From: Planktotalea sp.
GTDB taxonomy: Bacteria; Pseudomonadota; Alphaproteobacteria; Rhodobacterales; Rhodobacteraceae
Assembly (NCBI RefSeq): GCF_018607995.1
Contig: NZ_JABBAL010000017.1
Span: 58,543-122,542, forward strand
DNA length: 64,000 nt
Direction: 5' to 3'
Shown: one piece after another, positions 27,899-37,253 of the stretch
Position numbering within the stretch: the stretch's first letter is position 1
Layout: every line of letters starts with the position of its first letter
Translations under genes and position numbers: made by a program
Notes under the pieces: generated by a model
Told to the model about the DNA's origin: nothing
Database searches by the model: none
Seen by the model: only the letters and a program-made list of their open reading frames with translations

Positions 27899-28924
27899 TT
27901 GTCTAAAACTGATGCTCGCCCTCTGACGCTTCGTGATGTTTCTGAAGAATCCGGTGTCTCGGAAATGACCGTCTCGCGGGTTTTGCGCAATCGTGGGGAC
28001 GTCTCGGCGGCGACCCGTGAAAAGGTGCTCAAGGCAGCGAAAGAGCTGGGTTATGTTCCCAACAAAATCGCAGGTGCGCTTGCCTCCCAACGCGTGAACC
28101 TTGTCGCAGTTGTGATCCCCTCGCTCTCCAACATGGTCTTTCCTGAGGTGATGACAGGCATTTCTCAGGTGCTCGAAGACACAGAACTTCAGCCAGTTGT
28201 CGGTGTGACAGATTACCAGCCTGAAAAAGAAGAACGCGTGCTTTTCGAAATGCTGTCCTGGCGACCCTCTGGCGTGATTGTTGCGGGTCTAGAACATTCG
28301 GATGCCTCGCGTGCGATGCTAAAAGCGTCAGGCATTCCCGTCGTCGAAATCATGGATGTAGATGGCACGCCAATTGACACGAGCGTGGGTATTTCCCATC
28401 GCCGCGCCGGACGTGAAATGGCGCAAGCGATTATCAAAGGACGCTATGAGCGCATCGGATTTATGGGCACGAAAATGCCGCTCGATCACCGTGCGCGCAA
28501 ACGATTCGAGGGATTCACTGAAGGGCTTGGAAAGGCGGGCATCGAAATCGCAGAGCGCGAGTTTTATTCGGGTGGTTCTGCATTGGCCAAAGGTCGCGAA
28601 ATGACTGCGGCTATGCTTGAACGTGATCCAGAGCTCGACTTTCTCTATTATTCCAACGACATGATTGGCGCGGGTGGTCTGCTGTATCTTATGGAAAATG
28701 GTTACGATATCCCTGCGCAAATCGGTCTTGCGGGGTTCAATGGTGTCGAGTTGTTGCAGGGCCTGCCACGGCAATTGGCAACGATGGATGCCTGCCGACA
28801 AGAGATTGGTCGCAAAGCTGCTGAAATTATTGCGCAACGTGTTGAAAACCCAGAAATCGAGCTGGACAAACGCGTTGAGTTGACCCCTAAAATTAGCTTT
28901 GGCGAGACGCTGAAACGTCGTTAG
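27899..28924 (+). CDS. LacI-family transcriptional regulator
   Basis: DNA-binding repressor with an N-terminal HTH (LTLRDVSEESGVSEMTVSRVLRN, about residues 9-31) and hinge GYVPNKIAGALASQR, followed by a periplasmic-binding-like sensor domain with NDMIGAGGL. The sensor resembles GntR of gluconate regulation, but no gluconate genes are near. No ATG is available; TTG at 27899 has GGAG seven bases upstream and is preferred over TTG at 27887. The imperfect palindrome TAACGCTAAC at 27871-27880 might be an autoregulatory operator. The ligand is unknown. Confidence 0.88.
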   Translation: MSKTDARPLTLRDVSEESGVSEMTVSRVLRNRGDVSAATREKVLKAAKELGYVPNKIAGALASQRVNLVAVVIPSLSNMVFPEVMTGISQVLEDTELQPVVGVTDYQPEKEERVLFEMLSWRPSGVIVAGLEHSDASRAMLKASGIPVVEIMDVDGTPIDTSVGISHRRAGREMAQAIIKGRYERIGFMGTKMPLDHRARKRFEGFTEGLGKAGIEIAEREFYSGGSALAKGREMTAAMLERDPELDFLYYSNDMIGAGGLLYLMENGYDIPAQIGLAGFNGVELLQGLPRQLATMDACRQEIGRKAAEIIAQRVENPEIELDKRVELTPKISFGETLKRR

Positions 28925-28927
28925 CCC

Positions 28928-30121
28928 GTGGCGCTGCCCGTTCTCAAAAACAAAGCCGCGCGAGCAATTTTTCTGGATCGGCATTTGCTAAGCGCTGCAC
29001 CCTCGGGGTCTGGCAAGGGCGAAGACTTATTTGATCTGATCACCCAACTTGGCTTTGTTCAGGTCGATAGCATCAACACGGTTGAGCGCGCCCATCATAT
29101 GGTTCTGCGCGCGCGACGAGCAGCGTATCGCCCCACAAACCTCACGCCCTTGCTGGAAAAAGATCACTCCCTATTCGAGCATTGGACGCATGATGCCTCC
29201 ATCATTCCAACCGCATTTTTCCCACATTGGAAGCTACGCTTTGAGCGTGATGCAGAAACATTGCGGCGTCAGTGGCGCAGTTGGCGGCGTGAAGGGTTCG
29301 AAGAAAAAGTCGACACGCTTTTAGAACGCATTGAAGCGGAAGGGCCCAAGTCTTCGGCCTGTGTTGGCGAAGGCGAAAAGCATGGTTCTAGGGGTTGGTG
29401 GGATTGGCATCCTTCAAAGACGGCCTTGGAATATCTGTGGCGCACAGGTGAATTGACCGTCACGCGTCGCGAATCGTTCAAGAAGTTCTATAATGTGACC
29501 GCGCGTGTTTTGGATGCGGGTTTGATCTCCCCAGAACCCAAAAGGTAGAGCAGCATCGATTGGCTCTGTAATGCCGCTTTGGATCGTTTGGGCTTTGCAA
29601 CATCAACCGAGATTGCGGATTTTTGGGATATCGTGACCAAGGCGGAAGCGAAGGAATGGTGCGCTACTGCGGATCTGACTGAGATTGATGTTGAAAGTGT
29701 TGATGGTACTTTGCGTCGCTCTTTTGCGCGCGATGGAATTTGGGACGAAACGCCCCCAAAGCCCACAAGCCGCCTGCGCATTCTTAGCCCCTTTGATCCG
29801 GCGCTTCGCGATCGCAAACGTGCGGAACGTTTGTTTGGCTTTCACTATCGCATCGAGATTTTCGTGCCCGAAGCAAAGCGGCAATACGGGTATTACGTGT
29901 TTCCAATGCTTGAAGGTGACAGGCTTGTAGGCCGCATCGACATGAAGGCCTTGCGCTCTGATGATATTTTGAACGTTACTGGCCTTTGGTGGGAAAAGGA
30001 TGTTCAGGCAACACCTGCACGACGTAAAAAACTATTGGCTGAGCTGGATCGCATGGCGCGATTTGCGGGCGTTGAGCGCGTCGTGATTGACCCGAAGCTT
30101 GGCCTTACGTCAGAACACTAG
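28928..30121 (+). pseudogene. YcaQ-type DNA glycosylase (winged-helix), interrupted by in-frame TAG
   Basis: Reads as one 397-residue protein of the HTH_42/YcaQ-AlkZ family, which unhooks DNA interstrand crosslinks, except for a TAG at 29546-29548. The frame is the same on both sides: upstream ends ISPEPKR, downstream continues SSIDWLCNAALDRLGFATST. The N-terminal part has the catalytic QVD (residues 45-47) in FVQVDSINTVERAHH, and the C-terminal part holds FDPALRDRKRAERLFGF and GRIDMKA. The start is GTG at 28928, 3 bp after the LacI stop. The stop may be a real mutation or a sequencing error; reinitiation at 29579 would not give a full enzyme. The final stop overlaps the next gene tail to tail (CTAG). 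Confidence 0.82.
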
Positions 30122-31608
30122 CGCAACTGGTCCGCGAATGTGTCGATGAGTTTATGTTTGAGCAGCTTCCCTGTCGGCGCAGCGGGCAAGCTAAGCGCAA
30201 GAATGATCTGGCTCGGGCGTTTGTAGGGTGACAAGCGCGGTTCGACAAAGGCGCGTAAAACTTCAGTGGAGACTGTATCCAGGGAGGGGGTTTGCACAAA
30301 AGCAAGTACCTCTTCATCCCCTGTAGACGTTAGCCGACCAACGACCGCAGTCTGGATCACATCTGGATGATCGTTGAATGCTGCCTCCACCTCGGGCGGG
30401 TAAATGTTGAAGCCGCCACGTATGATCAGCTCCTTACTGCGCCCAAGGATATGTAGCAGGCCAGCGTCGTCAATCCGACCCAGGTCGCCCGTGTGCATCC
30501 AACCTTCTGCATCCAGAACCTTGTCGGTTTCATCCTCATTGCGGAAATACCCAAGCATAATATGAGGCCCGCGCGTCAGCACCTCACCAATCCCATCACC
30601 ACCGCCCGTCGCGGTTTCGTCAATCGCAATCTCGACCCCTGCCAAAGGTGGCCCAACAGAGATATCTGGATCACCAAACGCGCTTTTGGTTGTGCACACA
30701 CCTGCGCTGGTTTCGGTCATGCCATAGCCGTTTTGCAAGGCGATCCCATAAAACGCCTCCGCCTTGCGTTTCCACACGGGATCAAGCGGAGCGGCACCAG
30801 ATGAGACATATCGCAAAGGCCCACCGGCGATGGAGGCGATCCCTTGCTCTGCTGTGTATTGCATCAACACTGCGTGCATCTGCGGGACTGCTGGCAAGAT
30901 CGTCACGCCATCGCACAAGGCCGCATAGAGCTTGGCCGCGCCAAATCGTGCTTCTAACCGGATCGTCGCACCTGCAAATGTCGCCGCCATCAGCATCGAG
31001 GCAAGGCCAAATACATGGGTCATCGGCAGCGCGCCATAGACCGTATCGTCCGGCGTTATACCCCGTGTCTTAGCCGATGTTTTGCCAGCATAGACCAGAT
31101 TACCATGGCTCAGCATCACCCCTTTCGGCGTGCCCGTCGTCCCTGTTGTGTACAGCATCACGGCGACGTCTAGGGTATCAACAGGATCGCTCACGCCCAA
31201 ATCAGCCATCATCACTGTACCCCATGGGCCGCGCACGTCGCGAGCCTCAAAAGATGTACCATGGGTTTTGGCGTCCTCAGACACGTTCGACATGAAAATG
31301 GCCATGCGCGGCGTGGCGTGCGTAACGATGCGGTTCAATTCTGTCGCCGTTTGCCGCGCATTCACAGGAACCGCCCAAGCACCGACCAGAGAACACGCAT
31401 AAATGAACGCGCAAACAGCCGCGCAATTTTCCGTCACCAGAAGCACGCGATCACCACGTTGAACGCCAGTCAGTTTCAAAAGGTCAGCAGCGGCTTTGGT
31501 GCAGTTCCACTCACGCTCAAACGTCCATTTATCTCCATTCCAATCCTCAAGCGCTACCCCGTTGGGCCGCTTTGAAGCCTGATATTGAAGAAACTCATGA
31601 ATGCGCAT
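30118..31608 (-). CDS. Acyl-CoA synthetase (AMP-forming ligase)
   Basis: Activates a carboxylic acid to its CoA thioester via an adenylate. With the ATG at 31608 the protein has 496 residues; AAAGG is six bases upstream, and an in-frame extension to 31665 lies in the upstream gene. Motifs: P-loop YTTGTTGTPKGVMLSH (about 153-168), NGYGMTETSAG, TGDLGRIDD, RSKELIIRGGFNIYPPEVE, and the catalytic Lys in PTGKLLKHKL. Last gene of the acyl-CoA operon. The substrate is not predictable from motifs alone. Confidence 0.9.
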   Translation of the reverse strand: MRIHEFLQYQASKRPNGVALEDWNGDKWTFEREWNCTKAAADLLKLTGVQRGDRVLLVTENCAAVCAFIYACSLVGAWAVPVNARQTATELNRIVTHATPRMAIFMSNVSEDAKTHGTSFEARDVRGPWGTVMMADLGVSDPVDTLDVAVMLYTTGTTGTPKGVMLSHGNLVYAGKTSAKTRGITPDDTVYGALPMTHVFGLASMLMAATFAGATIRLEARFGAAKLYAALCDGVTILPAVPQMHAVLMQYTAEQGIASIAGGPLRYVSSGAAPLDPVWKRKAEAFYGIALQNGYGMTETSAGVCTTKSAFGDPDISVGPPLAGVEIAIDETATGGGDGIGEVLTRGPHIMLGYFRNEDETDKVLDAEGWMHTGDLGRIDDAGLLHILGRSKELIIRGGFNIYPPEVEAAFNDHPDVIQTAVVGRLTSTGDEEVLAFVQTPSLDTVSTEVLRAFVEPRLSPYKRPSQIILALSLPAAPTGKLLKHKLIDTFADQLR

Positions 31609-32587
31609 GTGTTGCCTTTGAAAGCCGACCCGCCGCTGCCTCGGCCTGTGCTTCGAGCCGCGCAATAATCTCCGCCATTGGCTCTATCTTATCCGTAAGC
31701 CCAAGCGCATGGCCCGCAGACAACATACCGCGCGACACATCGCCTGTTTCGTAAGCCTTGCGTCCCACAGTGCCCGCCACATGCGCGCGCAAACCCTCGA
31801 ACCCGATCTCTGGGTTCTCCAATTCAAGCTTCGCAACCACGTCCGTCGTTTCATTGCGCAGCGTGCGAATTGTGTTGCGCACAGTGTGCATCGTCAGCGC
31901 TGTGTCGCGTTCTGTGGCATCGACAAGCGCTTGTTTGTAATTACGATGCGCGTTCAGCTCCTCCGCAACAAGCAAACGTGTGCCCATGACAACACCGCTC
32001 GCCCCCATCGCAATAGCAGCAGAAATCTGCGCTCCATGGCCAATGCCACCCCCGATGAGAAAAGGGATCTGCAACCGCTCAAGCGCGAGCGCATTGTTCA
32101 CCATCGTTCCAATCAGATCGAGCCCAGGATGCCCCCCACATTCAGCCCCCACAATCGCGACCATATCAACGCCAATGCTTTGGGCTTTCAGAGCGAAACG
32201 GACGGAGGGCACCTTGTGAATGACAAACGATCCCTGCGCTTTCAGCTGTTCCATATATTCTTCTGGGTTACGGCCAGAAGTCTCAATCGCCTTAACGCCT
32301 TCATCCGCAATCAATTTGAAAATATCCGCGGTCTTTTCGCCCGGCACCAACTTGGGCAGCATAGACACGTTTACGCCAAACGGTTTATCGCCACACAGGC
32401 GTTTGGCCTTCGTGATTTCGGTCTTCAGATCTTTAGGATCAGGAAAGGAGGCAGCCGTCACAAACCCCATGATGCCCGCATGTGCACAGGCAGCAACATA
32501 ATCCGCATCCGCAAGCCACATCAGCCCGCCAGCCAACACGGGCAATCGCAGGGCGAATTCTTCCGTCAAGGGCGTGTTCAAGATCAT
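31595..32587 (-). CDS. Nitronate monooxygenase / 2-nitropropane dioxygenase family flavoprotein
   Basis: FMN-dependent TIM-barrel protein of 330 residues. It has the early VLAGGLMWLAD block, VGAECGGHPG with the histidine region, GGGIGHGAQI and GVVMGTRLLVAEE for FMN phosphate binding. Many members are really oxidoreductases or enoyl-reductase-like (FabK relatives), so a role in the surrounding acyl-CoA pathway is more likely than nitroalkane detoxification. It overlaps the enoyl-CoA hydratase start (ATGA) and the ligase start. Confidence 0.85.
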   Translation of the reverse strand: MILNTPLTEEFALRLPVLAGGLMWLADADYVAACAHAGIMGFVTAASFPDPKDLKTEITKAKRLCGDKPFGVNVSMLPKLVPGEKTADIFKLIADEGVKAIETSGRNPEEYMEQLKAQGSFVIHKVPSVRFALKAQSIGVDMVAIVGAECGGHPGLDLIGTMVNNALALERLQIPFLIGGGIGHGAQISAAIAMGASGVVMGTRLLVAEELNAHRNYKQALVDATERDTALTMHTVRNTIRTLRNETTDVVAKLELENPEIGFEGLRAHVAGTVGRKAYETGDVSRGMLSAGHALGLTDKIEPMAEIIARLEAQAEAAAGRLSKATHAHS

Positions 32588-33351
32588 GGGTAATCCGGCT
32601 TTTCTTTATTGAGAAAGGCGGCGATGCCAATCTTTGCTTCCGTATCGACAACCGCACGGATCATCGCTTCGCGTTCCGCGTCGAGCTGTTGTGCTTCGCT
32701 GTTTTCATAGGCGCTGTTAATTAACCCTTTGATCGTCCCTTGAGTCTTGCGGGGACCTTGGGCGAAACTCTCTGCAATAGCATGTGCATGACTCAAAGGA
32801 TCGGTATCGATGGCGTTGATCACTCCAAGGTCCGCCAAACGTTCCGCAGTCACAGACCGCGCGAGCAGGCACATTTCACTCACCATTTGACGCGGCAACA
32901 TGCGTGTCAGCGCGGACGTTAAGCCAGCATCAGGCACGACACCAGCCTTCACATAGGAGGCCGTGAACGTCGCGGTCGGCGCAGCGATGATCATGTCACA
33001 GGCCAAGGCAAGCGACAGGCCAGCCCCCGCAGCACCACCTTCAATCGCAGCGATGATCGGTACGGAAGCGTTGCGCAGGCCAGTCACCAAATCATGCAAC
33101 TCCTGCACCTTCGCGCGGCGCTCTTCTAGGCTAAGCCCACTGCGTTCGCGAAGCGTGTTCAGATCACCACCAGAGCAAAAGAAACCGCCCTCAGACGAAA
33201 AAATGATCGCACGGATGCTGGGATCAATTGCACGCTCCAAGGCCAGCAAAATTACGGTGTAAAGATCCGGTGAGAGTGCGCCACGCTTTGTGGGGTTAGC
33301 GTTTACGATGACCAAAGTGGCGCCTTGTTGCTCGATGCGTGCGAGGCTCAT
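32584..33351 (-). CDS. Enoyl-CoA hydratase/isomerase family protein
   Basis: Crotonase-fold enzyme of 255 residues. The oxyanion-hole segments FSSEGGFFCSGGDLNTL (about residues 50-66) and IEGGAAGAGLSLALACDMII (about 104-123) are clear. It overlaps both neighbours by four bases (PaaI-type thioesterase upstream, nitronate monooxygenase-like downstream). The N-terminal block MSLARIEQQGATLVIVNANP has the usual crotonase layout. Confidence 0.9.
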   Translation of the reverse strand: MSLARIEQQGATLVIVNANPTKRGALSPDLYTVILLALERAIDPSIRAIIFSSEGGFFCSGGDLNTLRERSGLSLEERRAKVQELHDLVTGLRNASVPIIAAIEGGAAGAGLSLALACDMIIAAPTATFTASYVKAGVVPDAGLTSALTRMLPRQMVSEMCLLARSVTAERLADLGVINAIDTDPLSHAHAIAESFAQGPRKTQGTIKGLINSAYENSEAQQLDAEREAMIRAVVDTEAKIGIAAFLNKEKPDYP

Positions 33352-33758
33352 GTCAGTTTCTCCTCTGGGACACGTTTGAACACGCCGCTCGACGTAGCGA
33401 TCAAAGTACCGTCTTCATGACGCAGCTCGCTCGAAATGAACTTCAACGACTTGCCACCGCCTGTGATGCGACCCATCGCAGTCACGCGCCCAGGTCGGCC
33501 CGGTGCTACGAACTGCACGTTCAGCGAAACGGACAGGAACGGTACAAATCCCGATGGATCAACCGTCAAGCTCCCCGTTGCACCGCTCGCGCTATCCAAA
33601 AGCATGGTCGCGATCCCGCCGTGAAGCACGTTGTGACGGTTCAGATGCTGCTCATCCAAATCAAGCCAACAGCGTGCGCATCCATCTTCATGACCCACGT
33701 CGATGACATAACCGACCAGCCTTTGCGTTCCCGTTTCATTGCGTATCTCGCGCGTCAT
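33348..33758 (-). CDS. PaaI-like hotdog thioesterase
   Basis: Small acyl-CoA thioesterase of about 136 residues. The hotdog helix LNRHNVLHGGIATMLLDSASG and the strand SLNVQFVAPGRPG are typical. I prefer the ATG at 33758, one base after the stop of the upstream dehydrogenase; a GTG at 33770 would give four more residues. It probably releases CoA from a dead-end intermediate of this pathway. Confidence 0.85.
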   Translation of the reverse strand: MTREIRNETGTQRLVGYVIDVGHEDGCARCWLDLDEQHLNRHNVLHGGIATMLLDSASGATGSLTVDPSGFVPFLSVSLNVQFVAPGRPGRVTAMGRITGGGKSLKFISSELRHEDGTLIATSSGVFKRVPEEKLT

Positions 33759-33759
33759 T

Positions 33760-34875
33760 TCAGACGGCACTCAATGCAATAAACCGTTCCAGATGATGGT
33801 CCGTATCCCCGAACATATGATCCGCCATCACCACGCGTTTCGCAATATGGGCAAGCTCATATTCTTGGGTCATCGCAATGCCGCCATGCATCTGAATCGC
33901 CTCTTCCGCAATCAAACGCGCAGCTCGGCCAACTAGGTTCTTTGCGGCGCTTACATAACGATCCCTCAAATGTGTATCCGCATCCAGATATCCGGCAGCA
34001 CCAATCACCGCAGAGCGCGCTTGTTCTAGCTCAATCAACATATCAGACAAGCGATGCTGCAACGCTTGGAATGTACCAATCGGTTTTCCGAATTGCTTGC
34101 GTGTTTGCAGATAGTCGATGGTCAGCTTCGTCGCCGTTTCCATACCCCCAAGCGTTTGTGCACAAATCGCGGTGATCGCTTTGGCAAAAACAGTCTCTAA
34201 ATAGAGGAATGCGCTGCCCTTTGGCCCAAGCCTCTTGTCGTCACTGACACTAAGCCCGTCCAGATAAATGTCAGCAGCCATGCCACCGCCCATGACAGCC
34301 GTCGTGCGCATATCAAGGTCAGGTGCAGGCACTAAGAATAGCGAAATGCCATTTTGATCGTCATTGCCGCCGCTTTCGCGTACGGAGATAATCACAAAAT
34401 CTGCATTCGGTGCGCCCATAGCCATGGACTTGTGACCCTTGATTTTACCATCCTCATACTGGGTTTCCACACGACTTAGATCATAGCGACTGCGTGGCTC
34501 ACTATGAGCAAGCGCAATCTTGGTGTTTCCGTCAATGATAGACTCTAACAAGCCCTTTTGTGCCTCATTTCCAAGCGCGGCGATCAGCCCACCACCAAAG
34601 ATACAGGTCTCCAAGATAGGTTCGACAATACCTGCGCGACCGAGCTCTTCGAAGACAACAGCGATATCAAAACCAGCACCGCCAAAGCCACCTTGCGCTT
34701 CATCAAACAGCGCACCTTGAATGCCAAGCTCTGCGAGTTGTGACCAGATCTCAGCGCTCATACCACTTTCGCTTTCAAGGATCGCATTGCGCGTCGGCAC
34801 GTCATATTTATCAGCTAGGAACCGTCGCAACGTGTCTTGCAGCATTTGGCGTTCTTCGGTCAGCTCAAAGTTCAT
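33760..34875 (-). CDS. Acyl-CoA dehydrogenase, probable partner subunit A
   Basis: FAD-dependent acyl-CoA dehydrogenase fold of 371 residues: N-terminal helical domain, middle beta domain (HSEPRSRYDLSRVET region), and C-terminal helices with TRKQFGKPIGTFQALQHRLS and QMHGGIAMTQEYELAH. The C-terminus reads FGDTDHHLERF instead of the YEGT segment that holds the catalytic Glu in ordinary short- and medium-chain enzymes. That pattern is seen in heteromeric dehydrogenases. It overlaps its neighbour dehydrogenase by four bases, which supports a complex of the two. Confidence 0.88.
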   Translation of the reverse strand: MNFELTEERQMLQDTLRRFLADKYDVPTRNAILESESGMSAEIWSQLAELGIQGALFDEAQGGFGGAGFDIAVVFEELGRAGIVEPILETCIFGGGLIAALGNEAQKGLLESIIDGNTKIALAHSEPRSRYDLSRVETQYEDGKIKGHKSMAMGAPNADFVIISVRESGGNDDQNGISLFLVPAPDLDMRTTAVMGGGMAADIYLDGLSVSDDKRLGPKGSAFLYLETVFAKAITAICAQTLGGMETATKLTIDYLQTRKQFGKPIGTFQALQHRLSDMLIELEQARSAVIGAAGYLDADTHLRDRYVSAAKNLVGRAARLIAEEAIQMHGGIAMTQEYELAHIAKRVVMADHMFGDTDHHLERFIALSAV

Positions 34876-36071
34876 CGCATCGCCCCCAAGGTTGTTTTGG
34901 CAATGATCTGGCGCTGCACTTCGTTGGAGCCTCCAAAGATCGAGAGCTTACGATTGTTGAAATACTCCGCTGCAACGGGCGCCGCGTACTCGGGACCAAA
35001 TGGCGCTTCATTCGCGCCTTCAATCGCCTCTGAAGCGAAGGGCAGTGCATAGGGTCCAACCGCACGCCGTGCGAGATCGTTGATCTCTTGGCGGATGATG
35101 GAACCTTTCACTTTCAACATTGACGCTTCCAACCCCGGCGCACCACCTTTGGCGGCTTGGCTGACGATCCGCAGATTGCTCAGGCTCATCGCCATCAAAT
35201 CGATCTCAACCTGCGCGATACGCGCGGCGAAGTGCGGATTTTCTATCAGCGGTATGCCAGCTGACAATTCAGATTTCGCAATGCGCTTAACGGCTTGCAG
35301 ACCCGCGTTTGAAAAACCAACACCCGCAATATTCGTGCGCTCATGCGTCAGCAGGTATTTGGCATAGGTCCAACCCTTGTTCTCTTCACCAACAAGGTTT
35401 GCGACGGGCACTTTCACATCAGTGAACCACACTTCATTCACTTCCGCGCCACCATCCAAAAGTACGATAGGACGCACTTCGATTCCCGGTGTGTCCATGT
35501 CGATCAGCAGGAAAGAAATGCCCTCTTGCTGCTTCACATCTACATCCGTCCGCACCAAGCAGAAGATCATGTTTGCGTGCTGGCCTAGGGTCGTCCAAGT
35601 CTTCTGGCCATTGACAATATAATGATCGCCCTCACGCACTGCGCGCGTTTTGAGGGACGCCAAATCGGACCCAGCACCCGGTTCGGAGTACCCCTGACAC
35701 CACCAATCTTCACCGCTTAGAATACGCGGGAGCCAGCGATCGCATTGCTCCTTCGATCCGAATTTATGCAGCACAGGCGCGAGCATCGACAGGCCAAAAG
35801 GCACAATGCGCGGCGCGTTTGCGAGGGCTGCTTCTTCCTCATAAATGTGACGCTGCACAGCGTCCCATTCCGCGCCACCAAACGCCTTGGGCCAATTCTG
35901 CGCGAGCCAGCCTTTGTCATTCAGAATGCTGTGCCATTCATCCATGTCAGCCTTGGTCAGATCACCGCCAAGGCGCACTTTCTCGGACATCTGCTTTGAC
36001 AATTTCTCAGCCAGAAAATTACGCACTTCACTTTGGAAAGCGCTTTCTTCGTCGGTGTAACTCAGATCCAT
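34872..36071 (-). CDS. Acyl-CoA dehydrogenase, probable partner subunit B
   Basis: A second acyl-CoA dehydrogenase of 399 residues. The flavin/substrate segment QGYSEPGAGSDLASLKTRA (about 131-149) and the C-terminal LSIFGGSNEVQRQIIAK are visible; the usual YEG catalytic triplet is FGG here. The adjacent, overlapping pair recalls the alpha2beta2 dehydrogenases (FadE28-FadE29/ChsE type) of actinobacterial steroid side-chain breakdown. The parallel is structural; the substrate here is unknown. Confidence 0.88.
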   Translation of the reverse strand: MDLSYTDEESAFQSEVRNFLAEKLSKQMSEKVRLGGDLTKADMDEWHSILNDKGWLAQNWPKAFGGAEWDAVQRHIYEEEAALANAPRIVPFGLSMLAPVLHKFGSKEQCDRWLPRILSGEDWWCQGYSEPGAGSDLASLKTRAVREGDHYIVNGQKTWTTLGQHANMIFCLVRTDVDVKQQEGISFLLIDMDTPGIEVRPIVLLDGGAEVNEVWFTDVKVPVANLVGEENKGWTYAKYLLTHERTNIAGVGFSNAGLQAVKRIAKSELSAGIPLIENPHFAARIAQVEIDLMAMSLSNLRIVSQAAKGGAPGLEASMLKVKGSIIRQEINDLARRAVGPYALPFASEAIEGANEAPFGPEYAAPVAAEYFNNRKLSIFGGSNEVQRQIIAKTTLGAMR

Positions 36072-36083
36072 TATGGTGGCCCC

Positions 36084-37253
36084 TTAGAAGATTTCGAACA
36101 GTCCAGCGGCACCCATACCGCCACCGATACACATTGTGACAACACCCAGCTTTGCGCCACGACGCTTGCCCTCAAGCAGCAAGTGTCCAGTCATGCGCGT
36201 GCCGCTCATTCCGAACGGATGCCCAATCGCGATGGAGCCACCATTGACGTTGCATTTCTCGTCATCAATCCCAAGACGATCCCGCGAATACAGCGCTTGG
36301 GAGGCGAAGGCTTCATTCAGTTCCCACAAATCGATGTCGTCAATTTTTAGCCCATGCCGCTCCAGCAAACGCGGCACCGCATAAACTGGCCCGATGCCCA
36401 TCTCGTCAGGCTCACAACCCGCAACCACGAAGCCTTTGAAAGCACCAAGCGGTTCGATACCTTGGCGCTCTGCATCGCTCGCCTCCATCAGCACCACCGC
36501 AGCAGAGCCATCAGAGAGCTGGCTTGCGTTCCCAGCGGTCACATAACCGCCTTCGCGTACCGGACTTAGCCCAGTTAGACCCTCGATATTGGTCTGCGGA
36601 CGGTTACACTCGTCGCGATCTACAGTAACCTCGTGCTGCGAGATCTCGCCCGTTTCTTTGTCCTTCACAGCCATGGTCGCAGCCATCGGAACAATCTCAT
36701 CCGCGAACTTGCCCGCCGCTTGCGCCGCCGCCATACGCAATTGCGAGCGCAGGCCATATTCATCCTGTGCATCGCGCGAAATTTTATATCGCTCAGCCAC
36801 ATTATCCGCCGTTTCGATCATGGTCATGTAGACGGCAGGCTTATGTTCTTTGATCCATGGGTCATGAGATGGCACCGCGTGATTGCCCGTGAGCGAGATG
36901 CTCTCAACACCACCCGCGACCATCGGGCCCGCACCGTTTTGAATGGATTGCGCAGCCATTGCGATGGTTTGCAAACCGCTGGAACAGAACCTATTCACTG
37001 TCGCACCGCATACCGACACTGGCAGGCCTGCGCACAATGCGATTTGACGTGCGATATTGCCGCCTGTTGCGCCCTCTGGCGTGGCGCAGCCAATCAGCAC
37101 ATCCTCCACGCTGGCGGGGTCAATGCCCGCGCGCGAAATTGCGTGTTGCACCGAATGCGCGCCCAAGGTTGCTCCATGTGTTTGATTCAAAGAGCCGCGA
37201 AACGACTTTGCCAAACCGCTTCTTGCGGTTGATACGATCACTGCTTGTTTCAT
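36084..37253 (-). CDS. Acetyl-CoA C-acyltransferase (thiolase)
   Basis: Thiolytic cleavage enzyme of 389 residues, the last beta-oxidation step. The nucleophile Cys is in [18 protein letters not shown] (about residue 90), the histidine in [18 protein letters not shown] and the second Cys in [12 protein letters not shown]. It overlaps the multifunctional dehydrogenase stop... start junction by four bases (ATGA at 37250-37253) and lies 12 bp before the dehydrogenase pair. Degradative rather than biosynthetic by context. Confidence 0.93.
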   Translation of the reverse strand: MKQAVIVSTARSGLAKSFRGSLNQTHGATLGAHSVQHAISRAGIDPASVEDVLIGCATPEGATGGNIARQIALCAGLPVSVCGATVNRFCSSGLQTIAMAAQSIQNGAGPMVAGGVESISLTGNHAVPSHDPWIKEHKPAVYMTMIETADNVAERYKISRDAQDEYGLRSQLRMAAAQAAGKFADEIVPMAATMAVKDKETGEISQHEVTVDRDECNRPQTNIEGLTGLSPVREGGYVTAGNASQLSDGSAAVVLMEASDAERQGIEPLGAFKGFVVAGCEPDEMGIGPVYAVPRLLERHGLKIDDIDLWELNEAFASQALYSRDRLGIDDEKCNVNGGSIAIGHPFGMSGTRMTGHLLLEGKRRGAKLGVVTMCIGGGMGAAGLFEIF

